5,270 bases of DNA. It comes from a bacterium. Lineage in GTDB: Bacteria; Patescibacteriota; Minisyncoccia; Phycocordibacterales; JAUSIJ01. The stretch covers positions 1 to 5,270 of the forward strand of contig JAUSIJ010000046.1 in the NCBI GenBank assembly GCA_030647855.1, read 5' to 3'. The translations under genes and the position numbers were made by a program. Position 1 is the stretch's first letter; the number at the start of each line of letters is the position of its first letter. The notes below the pieces were generated by a model. The model saw only the letters and a program-made list of their open reading frames with translations. It made no database searches and was not told where the DNA came from. Of the stretch, positions 1 to 4,897 are shown one piece after another.

Positions 1-1229
1 ATATTACCGATGTCGGCCATCTCACCGCTGACGGCGATCAGGGTGTTGATAAAATCGAGCTCGGCGCCAGGCGCGAGCAGACGACGGCCAGCCAGATTAT
101 CGAGCGCTATACGAAAGCTTTCAAGGAAGATCTTGTCTCGCTTGGCATTGCTACGGACAACATTTTGTTCCCAAGGGCAACCCAGCACATCGAAGAGCAA
201 GTCGCACTCATTAAGACGCTCGAAGAAAAAGGCTACGCGTACCGAATTACCGACGGCATATACTTTGATACGGCAAAATTCAAAAATTACGGGGCTCTCG
301 GTCAGATCAAACTAGATGGGCTCGAGGAGGGCGTCCGGGTGGAAGCTAATCCTCTAAAACACGGGCCGTACGACTTTGCTCTTTGGAAATTTACCAAACC
401 GAATGAGAGGCGCCAGCAGGAGTGGGAATCTCCATGGGGACGTGGATTCCCCGGATGGCATATCGAGTGTTCGGCTATGTCCATGAAATATCTCGGCAGG
501 CATTTTGATATTCACACAGGCGGCATTGATCATATCCCCACCCACCACAATAACGAGATTGCCCAGTCAGAAAGCGCTACGGGCGAACCTTTCGTCAATT
601 ACTGGTTACATCACGGCTGGGTTCATATCAGCGGTGAAAAAATATCCAAGTCTGTCGGAAACACCATCACTCTCGCTGAACTCGCAAAAAAAGGCTTTTC
701 AGCATTCTCGTATAAGTATTGGATTCTGACTGCCCACCACAGGACCCCGGTCAATTTTACGCTCGAGGCTCTCGAGGGCGCAGAAACCGCCCTCTTTAAG
801 CTCCACCGCTATGTCCGTGAAAGACTCGGCGGTGAAGGCGGCACACCAAACAAGAAATATGTGGCAGATTTCAGGAAATTTATTGAAGATGATCTTGACT
901 CGCCGCGAGCTATTGCTCTTCTCTGGGAGATGCTCAAAGACCCCTCGATCAAGGAAGCCGACAAAAAGGCTACGATCATGGAGTTCGATAAAGTGCTTGA
1001 TCTAGGCTTCCATCGGCCGAATGAAATCCTCAATGAGATGATCTTCCGCAAGATACCGATCACAGAGTTTCCCCACCGCATTCAGGAGCTCGTTTATGAG
1101 CGGGATGCCGCTCGCTTGAAAAAAGACTGGGGGCTCGCCGATAAGATCCGCGAGCAGCTTGAAAAGCTCGGCTACGAAGTTAAGGATTCGCCAGAAGGTA
1201 CGGAGGTAAGCGAGAGCCCGAGAATCTAG
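1..1229 (+). CDS. cysS: Cysteinyl-tRNA synthetase, C-terminal 408 codons (5' end outside window)
   Basis: This class I synthetase charges tRNA-Cys with cysteine in the cytoplasm, using ATP. The reading frame is already open at the window edge; the first whole codon is at 3 and the stop is TAG. Fragment residues 1-17 give the CysRS block ITDVGHLTADGDQGVDK. The zinc-site block GWHIECSAM has its Cys at fragment residue 156, followed by THHNNEIAQS with the His and Glu ligands at 181 and 185. The KMSKS loop appears as KISKS at 213-217. The C-terminal part ends in the usual helical region (ERDAARLKKDWGLADKIREQLEKLG). About 80 N-terminal residues, including the HIGH motif and the first zinc Cys, lie outside the window. 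No frameshift or missing catalytic residue is visible. A TTG at 165 is an internal codon, not a start. The gene ends at a shared terminator facing a convergent gene. Confidence 0.96.
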   Translation, partial: ITDVGHLTADGDQGVDKIELGARREQTTASQIIERYTKAFKEDLVSLGIATDNILFPRATQHIEEQVALIKTLEEKGYAYRITDGIYFDTAKFKNYGALGQIKLDGLEEGVRVEANPLKHGPYDFALWKFTKPNERRQQEWESPWGRGFPGWHIECSAMSMKYLGRHFDIHTGGIDHIPTHHNNEIAQSESATGEPFVNYWLHHGWVHISGEKISKSVGNTITLAELAKKGFSAFSYKYWILTAHHRTPVNFTLEALEGAETALFKLHRYVRERLGGEGGTPNKKYVADFRKFIEDDLDSPRAIALLWEMLKDPSIKEADKKATIMEFDKVLDLGFHRPNEILNEMIFRKIPITEFPHRIQELVYERDAARLKKDWGLADKIREQLEKLGYEVKDSPEGTEVSESPRI

Positions 1230-1248
1230 TCTTCAAAAAAAACATCAA

Positions 1249-1278
1249 AAAATCGCCGTCCCTATGGGTGGCGATTTT
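1249..1278. terminator. Bidirectional intrinsic terminator between convergent genes
   Basis: Arms AAAATCGCC (1249-1257) and GGCGATTTT (1270-1278) pair perfectly, with an inner CCC-TAT-GGG stem in the loop. The + strand reads TTTTATATAT after the stem. The - strand reads a run of six T after the stem and a further T run near 1234-1241. It lies 19 bp past the cysS stop and 11 bp past the stop of the opposing gene, so it most likely ends both transcripts. Confidence 0.85.
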
Positions 1279-1289
1279 ATATATCGGAC

Positions 1290-1628
1290 TCACTTCAGAC
1301 CTTCCCTCACAATATTAAGGATGTCGCGACGAATATTCATCTTGGTCTGAAATTCTGCCGCCAGTTTGCGTAACCGTTTCCGGTCCTCGTCTTGCTTGCA
1401 AACGATGACGCAATAGAAGCAAAGTATCGCTCCGAGTCCAGCAAGAACGATAGAGGCGAAACCCGACCAGAAGAGGCCATGAATAGTATCAGCCCAAGCG
1501 TTCGCGTCATGAATGGCATAGAGCATGAAGATACAGCCAAGAACCGTTAGACCGCAACCAAGATACACGGCTAGACCGTAGAAAAAATCGCTTCCCTTAC
1601 GGATTATGTATGAACGCAGTCCGCACAT
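1290..1628 (-). CDS. Small two-helix membrane protein of unknown function
   Basis: This 112-residue protein matches no family I recognise. Two hydrophobic segments are evident: residues about 15-39 (FFYGLAVYLGCGLTVLGCIF region) and about 51-77 (GLFWSGFASIVLAGLGAILC region). They are joined by a short polar loop (DANAWADT). The N-terminus carries R5, R10 and K11, and the C-terminal 35 residues are rich in Lys and Arg, so the positive-inside rule predicts a helical hairpin with both ends in the cytoplasm. Six cysteines (2, 25, 32, 70, 73, 77) sit mostly in or beside the membrane segments. The start is supported by GGAG six bases upstream of the ATG and by a good promoter 5' of that. The stop is TGA, and the gene converges on cysS with a shared terminator. 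Its expression looks real; its function cannot be told from sequence. Confidence 0.75.
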   Translation of the reverse strand: MCGLRSYIIRKGSDFFYGLAVYLGCGLTVLGCIFMLYAIHDANAWADTIHGLFWSGFASIVLAGLGAILCFYCVIVCKQDEDRKRLRKLAAEFQTKMNIRRDILNIVREGLK

Positions 1629-1653
1629 CTAGAGCTCCGGTAGTTCTACGTTC

Positions 1654-1681
1654 AGACTAGCGCTTTTTCTTATTTTGTCAA
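1654..1681 (-). promoter_or_regulatory. Promoter of the 112-residue membrane protein gene
   Basis: On the minus strand, TTGACA (1681-1676) is followed after 16 bases by TAGTCT (1659-1654). The predicted transcript start is near 1647, leaving a leader of about 20 nt that contains the GGAG site (1638-1635) six bases before the ATG. The 16-bp spacer is the same as in the ncRNA promoters of this window. Confidence 0.65.
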
Positions 1682-1772
1682 AAAGCTTACTCGCTTCGAT
1701 GAACCAAGCAATGAATGGCCTTATCGCGTTATTGACAAGCACTTGTTATCTGTTTTCCACTGTAAAAATTAG
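1682..1772. other. Spacer between divergent promoters
   Basis: This stretch separates the minus-strand promoter of the small membrane protein from the plus-strand promoter of ncRNA A. The only structure seen is a short inverted repeat, ACAAG-CA-CTTGT, at 1735-1746. No gene is visible. TTTTCCAC (1753-1760) only loosely resembles part of a DnaA box. Confidence 0.4.
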
Positions 1773-1800
1773 TTGACAAGACTTTTTTATTTGCTAAGGT
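1773..1800 (+). promoter_or_regulatory. Promoter of putative ncRNA A
   Basis: A perfect -35 TTGACA (1773-1778), a 16-bp spacer ending in TGC (1792-1794), and a -10 TAAGGT (1795-1800) form an extended -10 promoter. TATACT at 1800-1805 is a better -10 hexamer by itself but would give a 21-bp spacer, so the extended site is preferred. The two downstream ncRNA promoters have the same geometry. The predicted start is near 1807. Confidence 0.7.
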
Positions 1801-1806
1801 ATACTG

Positions 1807-2059
1807 CAGATGGAATGAAGTGAATGATTAGTGTCGACCTAAGGCAATCGTCCAGAGGAGGTCGCCCTCAAAAGCGGCGCTAACGGGCGAAAAGTCTAAG
1901 AGTGACCATTCGGTCAGAGGTTGTCATCCTAAAAAAGTGACGAACTCCGCAAGGAGGCCTATGATCGAGAGGTTTCTCGGTTAACGCAATCAGTTGCTTT
2001 GTTTCTTTCAAAGAGGCCGTGATGGATGCTTTTGTGGCAGCCATTCGGTCTTTTTTTTT
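1807..2059 (+). ncRNA. Putative structured ncRNA A (about 253 nt)
   Basis: This is an independent transcription unit with no convincing ORF, bounded by a strong promoter and a terminator with nine T. The hairpins visible, in order, are: CGACCT/AGGTCG (1835-1840/1859-1864); GCCC/GGGC (1864-1867/1885-1888), which shares one base with the first; TGACC-ATTC-GGTCA (1903-1916); CTCC-GCAA-GGAG with a GNRA tetraloop (1945-1956); CGAGA-GGTT-TCTCG (1966-1979); GCAA-TCAG-TTGC (1986-1997); and CTTTG/CAAAG (1997-2001/2009-2013). The terminator stem follows. Many short stems with compact loops are what an RNA gene would show and are not expected of a plain spacer. There is no tRNA-like end, no RNase P GAGGAAAGUCC-type core and no SRP GGAAGNAGC loop. 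Family unknown. It could in principle be a long dnaB leader, but the terminator and dnaB's own promoter argue against that. Confidence 0.6.
2015..2059 (+). terminator. Intrinsic terminator of ncRNA A
   Basis: The left arm 2015-2029 pairs with the right arm 2037-2050: GGCCG with CGGTC, ATGG with CCAT, and TGC with GCA, with small internal mismatches and the loop TTTTGTG. It is followed by nine T at 2051-2059. Confidence 0.85.
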
Positions 2060-2111
2060 ACCTAAATTTTCTATTCACAGCATAAGCACAGGTTATCGGC
2101 TTTTTGCCTAA

Positions 2112-2128
2112 GGCTGGCCATCCCAGCC
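2112..2128. promoter_or_regulatory. Inverted repeat over the dnaB promoter, possible operator
   Basis: GGCTGG (2112-2117) and CCAGCC (2123-2128) form a perfect 6-bp inverted repeat with spacer CCATC. It fills the space where a -35 and spacer would sit, ending 2 bp before the TGC of the extended -10. Position suggests a repressor or activator site, but a chance palindrome is possible. Confidence 0.3.
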
Positions 2129-2130
2129 CG

Positions 2131-2139
2131 TGCTACAAT
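2131..2139 (+). promoter_or_regulatory. Extended -10 promoter of dnaB
   Basis: TGC-TACAAT fits an extended -10 element. No recognisable -35 is present 16-18 bp upstream, which extended -10 promoters tolerate. The hexamer ends 7 bp before the A of the dnaB ATG, so transcription should begin at or within a base or two of the start codon. Confidence 0.6.
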
Positions 2140-2146
2140 CGTGTCT

Positions 2147-3538
2147 ATGGCTACCACCACGTTCAAGCGATCCATGCGCATTCCCCCTCAAAATATTGAG
2201 AGCGAGATGGCTCTGCTTGGCTCAATCATGTTGCGTCCACAGGGCATCTATGAAGTAGTTGACGTTGTCGGCGCAAAATCTTTTTATGCTGAAAAGCACC
2301 GCATTATATACGAAGCGATGCTTGATTTGCTTTCCAAAAACCATCCGATTGACCTTCTCTCCCTTTCCTCCAAGCTTCGAGAGAGAAACTCCCTCGAAGC
2401 GATCGGCGGCTCAAGCTATCTTACTGAACTTGTAAATGCTGTACCTTCAGCTTCGAATCTGCGCTTCTATGCAGAGATTGTTCAAAAAAAATATTTGATG
2501 AGGTCGCTTATTGAGGCTTCAGAGCATATCTCCGGCATGGCATTCGAGGACACCGGGGATATCGAGGAACTCCTTGATCGGGCGGAAAAAAGAATCTTCG
2601 ACGTGACCAATGCGGGAACATCCCACCGCTTCGTGGAGCTTCGCGAACTTCTCGGCGAAGCCTTTGAGCGTTATGAGCGCCTCCACAACTCCAAGCACGA
2701 GCTTCGAGGCGTTCCCACCGGTTTCCCGGAAATTGACCACAAGCTCGCCGGCCTTCAGGAATCGGATCTAATTATCATCGCCGCTCGCCCCTCAATGGGA
2801 AAAACCTCGCTCGCGCTCGATATCGTTCGTCATGCCGCCGTTAAGCACAATATACCTGTGGGCGTATTTTCACTCGAGATGAGCGCCCAACAGCTCGTTG
2901 ACCGTATGCTCGCCGCGGAGTCTCGGGTGGATGCCTGGAAACTGCGCACGGGCAAACTTTCAGCCGATACCGAGTTTAATATGATTCGGGAGGCACTCGA
3001 CAAGCTCTCCAAAGCGCCTATCTATATTGACGATCAGCCCGGCAATTCGAGCCTCAAAATGCGTTCAGTCGCCCGGCGCCTAAAAAGTGAAAAAGGTCTC
3101 GGCCTTATCGTCGTAGACTACTTGCAGCTCATGATCCCCTCAAACGCGCGAAGCAACGACTCTATGGTCCAGCAAGTTACCGAAATTTCTCGCTCCCTCA
3201 AGAATCTTGCTCGCGAGCTGAAAGTGCCCGTGGTTGCTCTCTCGCAGCTTTCGCGTGCCGTTGAACAGCGGGGTGGCAAGCCTCGTCTCTCCGATCTTCG
3301 GGATTCAGGATCAATCGAGCAGGACGCGGATGTGGTCATGTTCATCCACCGCGACGACAAAACCCGGGAAAATTCGGATCGACCAAACATCGCCGAAATT
3401 ATGATCGAAAAGCACCGCAACGGCCCGACCGGACGGACAGAACTGTACTTCGACGAACGACGATCAACTTTTTTGAGCATCGACAAAGCTAATTTCGCCG
3501 ACACTGCAGGAAGCAGCCTCAAGGACGATGACTTCTAA
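2147..3538 (+). CDS. dnaB: Replicative DNA helicase DnaB
   Basis: This is the hexameric ATP-driven helicase that unwinds DNA at the replication fork and recruits primase. The 463-residue length is normal (E. coli 471) and no intein is present. The N-terminal domain begins RIPPQNIESEMALLGSIMLRP (residues 11-31). The RecA-like domain carries Walker A ARPSMGKT (213-220), the catalytic Glu in FSLEMS (E244), Walker B IVVDYLQLM (321-329), SQLSRAVEQR (366-375), the LSDLRDSGSIEQDADVV block (381-397), and EKHRNGPTG (421-429) with the K and R expected at the subunit interface. The ATG at 2147 is preferred over an in-frame GTG at 2141. The predicted transcript start falls almost on the ATG and no Shine-Dalgarno precedes either codon, so the GTG would lie outside the mRNA. 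The stop is TAA. Confidence 0.96.
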   Translation: MATTTFKRSMRIPPQNIESEMALLGSIMLRPQGIYEVVDVVGAKSFYAEKHRIIYEAMLDLLSKNHPIDLLSLSSKLRERNSLEAIGGSSYLTELVNAVPSASNLRFYAEIVQKKYLMRSLIEASEHISGMAFEDTGDIEELLDRAEKRIFDVTNAGTSHRFVELRELLGEAFERYERLHNSKHELRGVPTGFPEIDHKLAGLQESDLIIIAARPSMGKTSLALDIVRHAAVKHNIPVGVFSLEMSAQQLVDRMLAAESRVDAWKLRTGKLSADTEFNMIREALDKLSKAPIYIDDQPGNSSLKMRSVARRLKSEKGLGLIVVDYLQLMIPSNARSNDSMVQQVTEISRSLKNLARELKVPVVALSQLSRAVEQRGGKPRLSDLRDSGSIEQDADVVMFIHRDDKTRENSDRPNIAEIMIEKHRNGPTGRTELYFDERRSTFLSIDKANFADTAGSSLKDDDF

Positions 3539-3554
3539 CAAAAAAAATAGATCC

Positions 3555-3583
3555 CGTTAGAGATCTCTAGCGATATACTTTTT
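3555..3583 (+). terminator. Possible weak terminator of dnaB
   Basis: CGTTAGA (3555-3561), loop GATC, and TCTAGCG (3566-3572) form a 7-bp hairpin with one G-T pair. TTTTT (3579-3583) follows six bases later. The stem is AT-rich and the T run is displaced, so termination would be weak. Confidence 0.35.
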
Positions 3584-3608
3584 GGAGATATGCATTCAAA
3601 AAATTGTG

Positions 3609-3614
3609 TATACT
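3609..3614 (+). promoter_or_regulatory. Possible -10 element of recR
   Basis: TATACT is a near-consensus -10 hexamer. No good -35 lies 16-18 bp upstream (AGATAT at best) and there is no TG extension. A start near 3621 would give a leader of about 47 nt containing the GGGTTCC hairpin. Confidence 0.35.
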
Positions 3615-3637
3615 GAACGAGTTATAAAGAAATAAAC

Positions 3638-3654
3638 GGGTTCCATAGGAACCC
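3638..3654 (+). repeat. Perfect hairpin in the recR leader
   Basis: GGGTTCC-ATA-GGAACCC is a perfect 7-bp stem with a three-base loop, ending 13 bp before the recR ATG. No T run follows, so it is not a terminator. It may affect translation initiation or mRNA stability, or be part of the enclosing inverted-repeat element. Confidence 0.5.
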
Positions 3655-3667
3655 TATCTCTAACGGG

Positions 3668-4294
3668 ATGGATAGCATCAACAATCTCATTAAGCATTTC
3701 AATGATTTCCCCGGCATCGGGCCACGGCAAGCCAAACGTTTTGTCTATTACCTCTTAACTCGCGATAATGCAGGTTTGCGTGAGCTCTCAAGTCTCATTG
3801 CCAAACTTAAGCAAAGCGTTGATGTCTGCGAGGAATGTTTTCGATTTTTTCCGCGAGGAGCCAAGAAGACCGAGCTATGCAGTGTATGCGCTGACCCTGG
3901 GCGCAACCGGTCGCTTCTTATGATCGTTCCGCGTGACACTGATCTCGAAACAATCGAAAAAAGTGATACGTATCGCGGTACATATTTTGTTCTGGGAGGC
4001 TCTATTCCCATTCTCGAAAAAAATCCGGAAGAAAGAGTTCGCCTTGAGCCGCTTCTCACATATTTGAAAAAAAGAGTCGCGGCCAAAAACCCGGAACTCC
4101 GCGAGGTCATCCTAGCCATGAATTTCAATCCCGAGGGTGAAAACACGGCAGAGACTCTTGTTGAAATACTACAGCCTGTTATCACCGCCGCCAATATCAA
4201 AATCTCAAATTTAGGACGAGGTCTTTCGACCGGCACCGAAATAGAATATACGGACAGCGAAACCCTAAAGAACGCTCTCAAAAACCGCCAATAG
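3668..4294 (+). CDS. recR: Recombination mediator protein RecR
   Basis: RecR acts with RecO to load RecA on single-stranded DNA at gaps in the RecFOR repair pathway. At 208 residues it is close to the usual 200. Residues 11-30 hold the helix-hairpin-helix FPGIGPRQAKRF. A four-Cys zinc finger follows (C54, C57, C71, C74). The Toprim domain runs from LLMIVPRDTDLETIE (83-97) through FVLGGSIPIL (107-116) to ILAMNFNPEGENTAE (148-162). The C-terminal LGRGLSTGTEIEYTD (182-196) takes the place of the common RGIPVGG-like motif, a variant I associate with Patescibacteria. The ATG is placed where RecR proteins normally begin, just before the HhH domain. No clear Shine-Dalgarno precedes it (AACGGG only), and the start codon lies at the edge of an inverted repeat. 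The stop is TAG. Confidence 0.95.
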   Translation: MDSINNLIKHFNDFPGIGPRQAKRFVYYLLTRDNAGLRELSSLIAKLKQSVDVCEECFRFFPRGAKKTELCSVCADPGRNRSLLMIVPRDTDLETIEKSDTYRGTYFVLGGSIPILEKNPEERVRLEPLLTYLKKRVAAKNPELREVILAMNFNPEGENTAETLVEILQPVITAANIKISNLGRGLSTGTEIEYTDSETLKNALKNRQ

Positions 4295-4304
4295 ATGGCC
4301 GCTC

Positions 4305-4396
4305 GGATTTTACTTGAAAAAGCACGGATAAATTCTTGCTAGAATTTTCCTCGAGCTCACGCCGTCGCGCTCGCTAGTCTTTTTCAAGCAAAATCC
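4305..4396. repeat. 92-nt multi-stem inverted repeat downstream of recR
   Basis: Outer arms of 18 bp (4305-4322 and 4379-4396) pair with a single A-C mismatch. Inside are AAATTCT-TGCT-AGAATTT (4330-4347), a perfect 7-bp hairpin, and CGAGC/GCTCG (4352-4356/4369-4373). Together these give a three-way-junction or cloverleaf-like fold. No T run follows on either strand, so it is not a standard terminator. It begins 10 bp after the recR stop. It may be a mobile palindromic element, a 3'-end stabiliser or part of an RNA. Confidence 0.55.
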
Positions 4397-4469
4397 TCGC
4401 TGTAGTTGGATGAAAAGTGCTTATAATGACCTTGTTGAGGTGTATTTTTGGTATCAGTGATTTATGGAC
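4397..4469. other. Spacer upstream of the ncRNA B promoter
   Basis: No gene is visible. A perfect TATAAT sits at 4422-4427 but lacks a -35 at suitable distance and a TG extension, so it is weak as a promoter. GTATCAGTGAT at 4451-4461 is the first copy of a repeat described separately. Confidence 0.4.
4451..4461 (+). repeat. GTATCAGTGAT, copy 1, upstream of ncRNA B promoter
   Basis: This 11-mer ends 8 bp before the -35 of ncRNA B. The identical 11-mer precedes the promoter of ncRNA C. Placement just upstream of the -35 suits an activator site or shared promoter-proximal element. Confidence 0.6.
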
Positions 4470-4497
4470 TTGACAAAAAATACGGCTATGCTATGCT
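4470..4497 (+). promoter_or_regulatory. Promoter of putative ncRNA B
   Basis: TTGACA (4470-4475), a 16-bp spacer ending in TGC (4489-4491), and TATGCT (4492-4497) make an almost ideal extended -10 promoter. The predicted start is near 4504. Confidence 0.8.
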
Positions 4498-4503
4498 TTT
4501 GTT

Positions 4504-4838
4504 AGTTAGTTCTTAGCATTTGTTTTAAGCCGGCCGGTACGGCCTGGCGGAATCTTCAATCCGCCGGGTGAGTGCAGAGTTCGGAGCTTGGCACTTAACA
4601 TATCGAGGATGGTGGCTAGCCGGATTATGCCACTGACGAGGCCTCGCGAGACTCGTCCGATAAATGGCGAGCCAGTGATGAATGGCTGAAGACCTAGCGC
4701 TTCTCCGACCAAAAAATAAGCGCGAAAAGCATCACTTGCTCGCGGTTTCACACCGCGCGGGAGCCCTCATGGCTACCCGCCCGGACTCACAAGGCGCCCT
4801 GCACAACCTTCCTAACGGTATAGCAGAGCGCCTTTTTT
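4504..4838 (+). ncRNA. Putative large structured ncRNA B (about 335 nt)
   Basis: This unit runs from a near-consensus promoter to a strong terminator and holds no credible ORF. Its hairpins, in order, are: GGCCG-GTA-CGGCC (4532-4544); GGCGGA/TCCGCC (4546-4565); AGTGC/GCACT (4571-4595); GTGGC/GCCAC (4612-4633); GACGAG/CTCGTC (4635-4657); AGCCA/TGGCT (4670-4687); GCGCTT/AAGCGC (4697-4723); CGCGGT-TTCAC-ACCGCG (4741-4757); CGGG-a-GCC/GGC-ta-CCCG (4758-4779); then the terminator. Stems follow each other with little unpaired sequence between them, as in large ornate RNAs. Its size suits RNase P RNA or tmRNA, but I see no GAGGAAAGUCC-like core, tRNA-like 3' end or T-loop motif, and no SRP GGAAGNAGC loop. 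Family unknown. A minus-strand 81-codon ORF (4506-4751) and a plus-strand ORF (4682-4867) cross it and are judged spurious. Confidence 0.65.
4791..4838 (+). terminator. Intrinsic terminator of ncRNA B
   Basis: AAGGCGC (4791-4797) pairs with GCGCCTT (4828-4834), and CTGC (4799-4802) pairs with GCAG (4823-4826), with one C-A mismatch between them. The right arm runs into TTTTTT (4833-4838). Confidence 0.85.
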
Positions 4839-4847
4839 ATATTTTCG

Positions 4848-4858
4848 TATCAGTGATA
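4848..4858 (+). repeat. GTATCAGTGAT, copy 2, upstream of ncRNA C promoter
   Basis: Identical to the copy at 4451-4461, here ending 5 bp before the -35 of ncRNA C. The sequences flanking the two copies diverge, so this is not just the tail of a longer recent duplication. Confidence 0.6.
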
Positions 4859-4863
4859 TTTCG

Positions 4864-4891
4864 TTGACAATGATTTCGATAATGCTAAGAT
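4864..4891 (+). promoter_or_regulatory. Promoter of putative ncRNA C
   Basis: TTGACA (4864-4869), a 16-bp spacer ending in TGC (4883-4885), and TAAGAT (4886-4891) copy the layout of the ncRNA B promoter. The predicted start is near 4898. Confidence 0.8.
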
Positions 4892-4897
4892 ATTTTT

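Larger units (their letters stand above)
3551..3669. repeat. 119-bp segment with 14-bp terminal inverted repeats between dnaB and recR
   Basis: ATCCCGTTAGAGAT (3551-3564) and ATCTCTAACGGGAT (3656-3669) are perfect reverse complements 91 bp apart. The left end is also part of a local near-palindrome (3555-3572). The right end contains the first two bases of the recR ATG. The shape resembles a MITE or other dispersed palindromic element, but no target-site duplication directly abuts the ends, and a regulatory origin is equally possible. Confidence 0.5.

Noticed and set aside
165..167. TTG as start of cysS
   Set aside because: The frame is open upstream to the window edge and codes for conserved CysRS sequence (ITDVGHLT...), so TTG is an internal Leu.
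1824..1883. Short basic peptide ORF (MISVDLRQSSRGGRPQKRR) inside ncRNA A
   Set aside because: The ATG lacks a proper ribosome binding site and the codons lie on paired stems of the RNA. A peptide-coding or leader-peptide role cannot be excluded but is not supported.
2071..2080. DnaA-box-like sequence (TATTCACA) upstream of dnaB, possible origin
   Set aside because: A single site with two mismatches to TTATCCACA, and no cluster of boxes or dnaA gene nearby.
3118..4281. Long minus-strand ORFs opposite dnaB (134 codons) and recR (177 codons)
   Set aside because: They are shadows of the well-supported dnaB and recR frames, with no family resemblance.
4422..4427. Perfect TATAAT as a promoter
   Set aside because: No -35 at 16-18 bp and no TG extension, and a much stronger promoter lies 48 bp downstream.
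4506..4751. 81-codon minus-strand ORF antisense to ncRNA B
   Set aside because: No ribosome binding site or promoter was seen, the composition is not protein-like, and it overlaps a unit with strong promoter and terminator on the other strand. Its openness is best explained by the GC-rich stems.
4504..4838. ncRNA B as RNase P RNA, tmRNA or SRP RNA
   Set aside because: Size and position near recR made these tempting, but I found no GAGGAAAGUCC-like core, no tRNA-like 3' domain or T-loop, and no GGAAGNAGC loop. A highly divergent member would need an Infernal search to exclude.
4682..4867. 61-codon plus-strand ORF (MAEDLALLRPKNK...)
   Set aside because: It reads straight through a strong terminator and into the next promoter region; no Shine-Dalgarno precedes it.
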